From contig CAITZE010000016.1 in NCBI GenBank assembly GCA_903896775.1, forward strand, positions 1 to 17,549: DNA of 17,549 nucleotides, given 5' to 3'. Source of the DNA: an uncultured bacterium. Its GTDB lineage: Bacteria; Pseudomonadota; Alphaproteobacteria; Rhodospirillales; Rhodospirillaceae. Of the stretch, positions 13,245 through 17,549 are shown one piece after another. How positions within the stretch are numbered: position 1 is the first letter of the stretch; each line of letters opens with the position of its first letter. Under the pieces are notes generated by a model, which did not search any database, was not told the DNA's origin, and worked only from the letters and a program-made list of their open reading frames with translations. The translations under genes and the position numbers were made by a program.

Positions 13245-14567
13245 ATGCGGCTGCTGATCATCGGCTCATTGAACGGACAGATTGGCGCCGCCAGCCGCAT
13301 CGCTATGCAGCGCGGCGCTAAGGTGATTCAGGCCGAGGGCATTTCCCAGGCTATGGAAGTCATGCGTTCCGGTCAGGGCGCCGACCTCGTCATGTGCGAT
13401 GTCGCTTACGACATCGAGCAGTTGCTCGCCGCCATGAAAAGCGAGCGCATCCATTTGCCAGTTGTGGCTTGCGGCGTTGAAACCGACTCACGCGCGGCCG
13501 TGGCTGCCATCAAAGCCGGCGCCAAAGAATACGTACCGTTGCCGCCGGATGCGGAGCTGATCGCCGCCGTGCTCGAGGCTGTAGCGGCCGAGCAGGATGC
13601 GCTGATCTTCCAAGACCCGGCCATGGATCGCGTCATCCAGATGGCCAAGAAAGTCGCCGCCAGCCAAGCCGGCGTGCTGATCACCGGCGAGTCCGGCACC
13701 GGTAAAGAATTGGTCGCGCGCTATCTGCACCGTAACAGCCCCCGCAAAGATAAGGCCTTCGTCGCCGTTAACTGCGCTGCCATTCCCGGCGAGTTGCTGG
13801 AGTCCGAGTTATTCGGTCACGAGAAAGGCGCCTTCACCGGCGCCGTCGCGCGCCGCATCGGCAAGTTCGAAGAAGCGAACGGCGGCACCCTGCTGCTGGA
13901 CGAAATCAGCGAGATGGACCTGAAGCTTCAGGCCAAGTTGCTGCGCGCCATTCAAGAGCGCGAGATCGTACGCATCGGCTCCAACGCACCGGTGAAAATC
14001 GATACCCGTATTCTCGCGACGTCTAACCGCAATATGGAAGAGACCGTCAAAGCGGGCAAATTCCGCGAGGATTTGTATTTCCGCCTTAACGTCGTAAAGC
14101 TCGTGCTTCCCCCTTTGCGCGATCGCCCTAAAGACATCGAGGTTTTGGCCGGTCACTTTGCGCGCGCCAGCGCCGAGGAAAATGGTTTTCCTTTACGGCG
14201 TGTCTCGCCGGAAGCCATCGCCGTCTTAAAAACCCACAACTGGCCCGGCAACGTGCGCGAGCTGGAAAACACGATGCACAGAGCGGTGTTGTTATCATCG
14301 GGCGATGAGATAGGGCCGGATGCTTTCGACTTCGCGTCCAGCAGCGGCCTAGGCCCGAGTGCTGCGCAGGGTGCCAGCATGGTCGGTCGAACCGTCGCCG
14401 ATGTTGAACGTGATTTGATCATCGACACGTTGAAGCACACCTTCGGCAACCGCACTCACGCCGCAAGAATTCTTGGCATTTCAATCCGCACATTGCGCAA
14501 TAAATTGAATGCCTATGTGCAGGACGGTATGGCCGTTCCCGCGCCCGGTGCCGGTGAAACCGCGTAG
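13245..14567 (+). CDS. flbD: Sigma-54-dependent flagellar transcription regulator FlbD
   Basis: FlbD-type proteins activate late flagellar sigma-54 promoters and, in Caulobacter, repress early ones such as fliF. The 440-residue product has an N-terminal receiver-like domain (about 1-115) and an AAA+ domain (about 120-350). The latter contains GESGTGKE (Walker A, about 148-155), the sigma-54 contact loop GAFTGA (about 195-200), GGTLLLDEISEMD (Walker B), LPPLRDRPKDIEVLAGHF and WPGNVRELEN. A Fis-type helix-turn-helix (HAARILGISIRTLRNKL) lies near 405-425. The receiver is atypical: Asp52 is present (VMCDV), but the acidic pair near residue 10 is replaced (IIGSLNG) and the conserved Lys is lost (YVPLPP). 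Control by phosphorylation is therefore doubtful. CAAGG lies 7 nt before the ATG. Confidence 0.92.
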   Translation: MRLLIIGSLNGQIGAASRIAMQRGAKVIQAEGISQAMEVMRSGQGADLVMCDVAYDIEQLLAAMKSERIHLPVVACGVETDSRAAVAAIKAGAKEYVPLPPDAELIAAVLEAVAAEQDALIFQDPAMDRVIQMAKKVAASQAGVLITGESGTGKELVARYLHRNSPRKDKAFVAVNCAAIPGELLESELFGHEKGAFTGAVARRIGKFEEANGGTLLLDEISEMDLKLQAKLLRAIQEREIVRIGSNAPVKIDTRILATSNRNMEETVKAGKFREDLYFRLNVVKLVLPPLRDRPKDIEVLAGHFARASAEENGFPLRRVSPEAIAVLKTHNWPGNVRELENTMHRAVLLSSGDEIGPDAFDFASSSGLGPSAAQGASMVGRTVADVERDLIIDTLKHTFGNRTHAARILGISIRTLRNKLNAYVQDGMAVPAPGAGETA

Positions 14568-14589
14568 CTCGCGTTGCGTCCGTTGGGCC

Positions 14590-14627
14590 GATCAGAGTAA
14601 AACTCAAAAGAACAAGAGTTGCTGATC
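14590..14627 (+). other. Nested stem-loop in the leader of the secreted-protein gene
   Basis: The outer arms GATCAG (14590-14595) and CTGATC (14622-14627) enclose inner arms AACTC (14601-14605) and GAGTT (14616-14620). The structure ends about 8 nt before the AGGGAGG ribosome site of the gene at 14649. It might separate flbD from that gene or affect its translation. Confidence 0.35.
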
Positions 14628-14648
14628 TCGACATCAGGGAGGCGAATC

Positions 14649-15254
14649 ATGACGCTGTTGCGATGGGCGGCTTTAGCACTTTGCGCTGTTCTGGGATCCG
14701 CGACCCCGGTCTTAGCTGCCGACTATAACGCCGAAGTCATATCTCAGTTCTTCAACGCGACATGCTTGCGCCGGCTCGGCGTACCCGATGACATCCGGGC
14801 TTGGGCGAAAGACACACGCCTCGTGCAAATTGTGGAGCCGAATGCGGTCAACACATTCGTCGGAACAACGCCCGGCGCAAAGGGAATAGCGTGGATGCTG
14901 CCAAGCCCGAACGACTGGAAGTTCACCTTATCGATCCGGTCCGGCACACAAACATGCGCGGTGTGGGCTGAATCCGGCGATCCTGCGACAGCTGAAGGGC
15001 TGTTCCGCAAAATGATCACCGAGGCCGCGCGGCCCGGTACCAAAGTCTCTACCGACGAAGATCAATCTTTCCCCACAGCTACCGGCAAATCCCGGCTTCT
15101 GACGATGTCGGTCATCGACGGTACGTCGGGCGGTGGCTATCAGTTCACGTTCATGGCTGGCGACCGTTCCGGCACATTCTTCTCGGGCGCACCGGTCCAG
15201 ATTTCCATGCAGCTGACGCGAATTGAAGGAAAGAAAACGAAGCTTCCTAATTAA
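14649..15254 (+). CDS. Secreted (periplasmic) protein of unknown function
   Basis: The 201-residue product has a clear signal peptide: basic start MTLLRW, hydrophobic core to about residue 18, and a VLA-AD cleavage site after Ala23. The mature part has two cysteines, Cys39 (FFNATCLRRLG) and Cys103 (GTQTCAVWA), that could form a disulfide. The layout 'F...C......D.VRAWA' then 'W.L......y.L.....C.V.A' recalls a family of short uncharacterised proteobacterial exported proteins (NMCC_0638-like), which I cannot verify. The ATG at 14649 is preceded by AGGGAGG, far better than the TTG at 14619. It sits between flbD and flhA but has its own likely terminator, so a flagellar role is not shown. It might be periplasmic and linked to flagellar assembly, or a passenger. 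Confidence 0.8.
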   Translation: MTLLRWAALALCAVLGSATPVLAADYNAEVISQFFNATCLRRLGVPDDIRAWAKDTRLVQIVEPNAVNTFVGTTPGAKGIAWMLPSPNDWKFTLSIRSGTQTCAVWAESGDPATAEGLFRKMITEAARPGTKVSTDEDQSFPTATGKSRLLTMSVIDGTSGGGYQFTFMAGDRSGTFFSGAPVQISMQLTRIEGKKTKLPN

Positions 15255-15266
15255 GGATGCTTCTTT
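15239..15266 (+). terminator. Probable intrinsic terminator of the secreted-protein gene
   Basis: Stem GAAGC-T-TCCT / AGGA-T-GCTTC with one T-T mismatch, loop AATTA, followed by TTT. The stop codon lies in the loop region. The T-run is short, so efficiency may be modest. An AT-rich stretch follows. Confidence 0.5.
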
Positions 15267-15409
15267 ACCCTATTAAGTTGTTTAATCTTCTATATTGCAC
15301 CTAAAATTTGTAATCACATTTTACCATAGCTCACTTAAAGCACTGTTTTAGTTATAATTTTCGGCGTTGCCGTGCTAGGCGTCCGATGCCGCTTTTTGCG
15401 CCAACTACT

Positions 15410-15425
15410 CGGCAAAATTTACCCA
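15410..15425 (+). promoter_or_regulatory. Shared flagellar upstream element, flhA copy
   Basis: CGGCAAAATTTACCCA matches the fliF copy (9063-9078) at 14 of 16 positions. It lies 140 nt before the flhA ATG and directly abuts the TTTAAA...GTTAAC motif. Confidence 0.5.
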
Positions 15426-15426
15426 T

Positions 15427-15443
15427 TTAAACGCGTTGTTAAC
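15427..15443. promoter_or_regulatory. CtrA-like box upstream of flhA
   Basis: On the minus strand it reads TTAA-N7-TTTA, one mismatch from TTAA-N7-TTAA; on the plus strand it shows TTAA-N8-TTAAC. CtrA binding to flhA promoters is established in Caulobacter; here it is inferred from the motif and its place. Confidence 0.4.
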
Positions 15444-15522
15444 CGCGCTGAGCGACTTTGAGCTTAAGCGGGGTTTCCTGTCGCCCAGAGCTATGTGGGG
15501 CGCGGCGGGACACCGGTCGAAA

Positions 15523-15544
15523 CGGCCTCTGACGTCAGAAGCCG
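15523..15544. promoter_or_regulatory. 22-bp near-perfect palindrome in the flhA leader
   Basis: The 12-bp core TCTGACGTCAGA is perfectly self-complementary. After one mismatched pair, the flanks CGGC and GCCG extend it, so 10 of 11 pairs match. It ends about 10 nt before the GGAAGG ribosome site. It may be a dimer-binding operator or, in RNA, a hairpin affecting flhA translation. Confidence 0.5.
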
Positions 15545-15565
15545 CTCACGCACCGGAAGGGCAAA

Positions 15566-17549
15566 ATGGCTGAACAAACGGCTGACACAGCAGGCGCAAA
15601 AGCGGGTACGGCGCTGACTCAAACCACGTCGCGCGCGCCGGCTTTGCCGTCTTTCGATTTCGGCGAGATGAGCGGCCGCGCCCTCGACTCCCTAAAACGC
15701 GGCGATTTAGGTTTCGCGATTGGCCTCGTGCTGATCATGGTCGTGTTGATCATGCCGCTGCCGGCATGGCTGCTCGATATCGCCCTGGCGATGTCCATTA
15801 CCCTCGCGGTCTTGATCCTGATGACCGTGGTGTTCATTCGCAAGGCGATGGAGTTCAACGCCTTCCCCGTGGTGCTGCTGATCGCCACCCTGATGCGCCT
15901 TGCGCTGAACTTGGCATCGACCCGCTTGATTCTTGCCCACGGTGCTGAAGGCACCGCGGCTGCCGGTCACGTCATTCAAGCCTTCGGCGGCTTCATCATG
16001 GGCGACAGTTTCGTCATCGGTGTGATCGTGTTCGCCATTCTGACCTTGGTGAACTTCATGGTCATCACCAAAGGTTCGACGCGTATCGCCGAAGTGACGG
16101 CGCGCTTCACCTTGGACGCCATGCCCGGCAAACAGATGGCGATCGACGCCGATTTGTCCGCCGGACTCATCGACGAGCAGGAGGCGAAAGCCCGCCGCGA
16201 AGAGTTGCAAAAAGAAAGCGACTTCTTCGGCGCCATGGACGGTGCCTCCAAATTCGTGCGCGGCGATGCCGTCGCTGGTTTGATTATCACCGCGATCAAC
16301 GTCATCGGCGGAATGATCATCGGCATGGTCCAGCGCGGCATGACATTCACGCACGCCGCCGATACTTTCACACGCCTGTCGGTCGGCGACGGTCTCGTCA
16401 CCCAAATCCCCGCGCTGGTTGTCTCCACTGCTGCGGGTATCATGGTTTCCAAAGGCGGCCTCAAAGATACAATGGACGTCGCGATCGGCGTGCAATTCAC
16501 ACGCTATCCCAAAGCGCTCGGCATGAGCTCCTTGCTAGCCACCGCGCTTGCGCTTTTGCCCGGCACACCGGCCTTGCCGTTCTTGTTGCTGGCTTTTGCC
16601 TCAGGCGGCGCGGCGAGTTATGTGACTTGGCAAAATGCTCAGAAGGCCAGCAAGGTCAAGCAACAAGAGCAAATCAAATCCAAGCAGGAAGTCCCGGTTC
16701 AGGAAGAACCGATTTCTCAAGCCATGAAGATCGACATGGTGCGCCTGGAGTTGGGTTACGGCTTGTTGTCGCTCATCAACAACGAGAACCGCCGCCTCAC
16801 CGACCAAATCAAATCACTGCGCCGCGCCCTTGCCACCGACATGGGCTTCGTCATGCCCCCCGTACGCATCCAAGACAATATGCAGCTACCCGCCAACTCC
16901 TACGCCGTCTACATCAAAGAAGTCGAAGCCGGCAAAGGCGACCTGCGCCCCAACATGCTGCTGGTCATGGACCCGCGAGGCGAAGAAATCTCGCTGCCTG
17001 GCGAACGCACCAAAGAGCCGACCTTTGGTCTGCCCGCGCTTTGGATCGATCCCGCCAACCGCGAAGAAGCTCTCTTCCGCGGCTATACCGTTGTCGACCC
17101 GCCGACCGTCATCACGACGCACCTTACCGAAGTCGTGCGCGACAACATGTCCGAGTTGCTGTCTTACACCGAGACGCAGAAACTGCTCAACGAACTGGAC
17201 AAAGAACAGCAGAAGCTCATTACCGAAGTGGTGCCGGCGCAGATCACCGTCGCTGGTATCCAGCGCGTGCTGCAGAACCTTCTCAACGAGCGCGTCTCGA
17301 TTCGCGACTTGGCGACGATTTTGGAAGGCATCTCGGAAGCTTGCGCCATCACGCGCAACGTCCTGATGATTTCCGAGCACGTTCGTGCGAGACTTGCGCG
17401 CCAACTCTCCGATACGGCCGTAGACGAAAACGGCGTCATCGCCCTGGTCGCGCTCTCGCCGGAATGGGAACAGGAATTCTCCGAGTCTCTGACCGGCCAA
17501 GGCGACGACCGCCAGTTGTCTATGGCCCCGTCCAAGTTGCAGGAATTCA
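15566..17549 (+). CDS. flhA: Flagellar export gate protein FlhA, 3' end outside the window
   Basis: FlhA is the large inner-membrane subunit of the flagellar type III export gate; its cytoplasmic domain forms a nonameric ring that receives substrates. The frame is open from the ATG to the window end and gives 661 of roughly 700 residues. The N-terminal 45 residues are polar. About eight membrane helices follow (about 48-350), with MEFNAFPVVLLIATLMRLAL, LNLASTRLIL, the FHIPEP-family loop TARFTLDAMPGKQMAIDADL (about 200), and GDGLVTQIPALVVSTAAGIM. The cytoplasmic domain starts near 385, with VRLELGYGLLSLIN, PALWIDP, EVVRDNMSELLSYTE and LNERVSIRDLATILEGI. GGAAGG lies 6 nt before the ATG. The upstream region carries its own promoter elements, so flhA is probably transcribed separately from flbD. 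Confidence 0.96.
   Translation, partial: MAEQTADTAGAKAGTALTQTTSRAPALPSFDFGEMSGRALDSLKRGDLGFAIGLVLIMVVLIMPLPAWLLDIALAMSITLAVLILMTVVFIRKAMEFNAFPVVLLIATLMRLALNLASTRLILAHGAEGTAAAGHVIQAFGGFIMGDSFVIGVIVFAILTLVNFMVITKGSTRIAEVTARFTLDAMPGKQMAIDADLSAGLIDEQEAKARREELQKESDFFGAMDGASKFVRGDAVAGLIITAINVIGGMIIGMVQRGMTFTHAADTFTRLSVGDGLVTQIPALVVSTAAGIMVSKGGLKDTMDVAIGVQFTRYPKALGMSSLLATALALLPGTPALPFLLLAFASGGAASYVTWQNAQKASKVKQQEQIKSKQEVPVQEEPISQAMKIDMVRLELGYGLLSLINNENRRLTDQIKSLRRALATDMGFVMPPVRIQDNMQLPANSYAVYIKEVEAGKGDLRPNMLLVMDPRGEEISLPGERTKEPTFGLPALWIDPANREEALFRGYTVVDPPTVITTHLTEVVRDNMSELLSYTETQKLLNELDKEQQKLITEVVPAQITVAGIQRVLQNLLNERVSIRDLATILEGISEACAITRNVLMISEHVRARLARQLSDTAVDENGVIALVALSPEWEQEFSESLTGQGDDRQLSMAPSKLQEF

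Larger units (their letters stand above)
15255..15565. other. 311-bp gene-free region before flhA
   Basis: The first part (about 15255-15360) is markedly AT-rich compared with the rest of the window and holds no convincing frame. The second part carries the shared flagellar element (15410-15425), a CtrA-like box (15427-15443) and a strong palindrome (15523-15544), then the ribosome site of flhA. It is best read as the flhA promoter and leader. Confidence 0.7.

Noticed and set aside
15707..16495. Long open frame on the minus strand (262 codons), rich in His, Asp and Gln
   Set aside because: It lies wholly within flhA, whose translation is unmistakable; the composition is that of an antisense shadow.

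Overview
The window reads as an alphaproteobacterial chromosome of moderately high GC. The evidence is the FlbE/FliH-type protein, a FlbD-type sigma-54 activator beside fliN and flhA, an NrtR regulator beside nadA and nadC, and a divergent pair of promoters of the EcfG (general stress response) form GGAAC-N16-CGTT. I cannot fix the order or genus from sequence alone. No tRNA, rRNA, CRISPR array, insertion sequence or phage gene is visible.

Region 1 (1-4979) is a glycan or glycoprotein modification block. It holds the 3' end of an OGT-like (GT41/SPINDLY) glycosyltransferase, a small orphan protein that may be the C-terminal half of an FkbM-like methyltransferase, a TPR plus GT9-like glycosyltransferase, and divergently from it a 724-residue chimera. 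In the chimera a TPR array and the first part of the same GT9-like fold break off into a complete-looking SGNH-hydrolase-like domain. Closeness to flagellar genes makes flagellin or surface-glycan modification a reasonable inference.

Region 2 (4980-5806) is a stress-type pocket of tiny membrane proteins: a 59-residue gene on the minus strand, a 48-residue DUF3096 protein and a 73-residue two-helix protein on the plus strand. The first two diverge and each has its own GGAAC-N16-CGTT promoter.

Region 3 (5814-8956, minus strand) is an NAD-synthesis block, nrtR-nadA-nadC, without nadB. A candidate operator palindrome lies before nadA, and a 10-bp phased repeat plus an inverted repeat lie just behind nrtR.

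Region 4 (9063-17549, plus strand) is flagellar: fliF, fliH (flbE), fliN, motA, flbD, a secreted protein of unknown function, and flhA, which runs off the window. fliG is missing from its expected place between fliF and fliH, but a 16-codon tail that looks like a FliG C-terminus remains there. The fliF and flhA upstream regions share a 16-bp element (14 of 16 identical) about 130-140 nt before each start codon, next to CtrA-like TTAA motifs. Each also has a separate strong palindrome closer to the gene. These are the best candidates for a shared flagellar control module.
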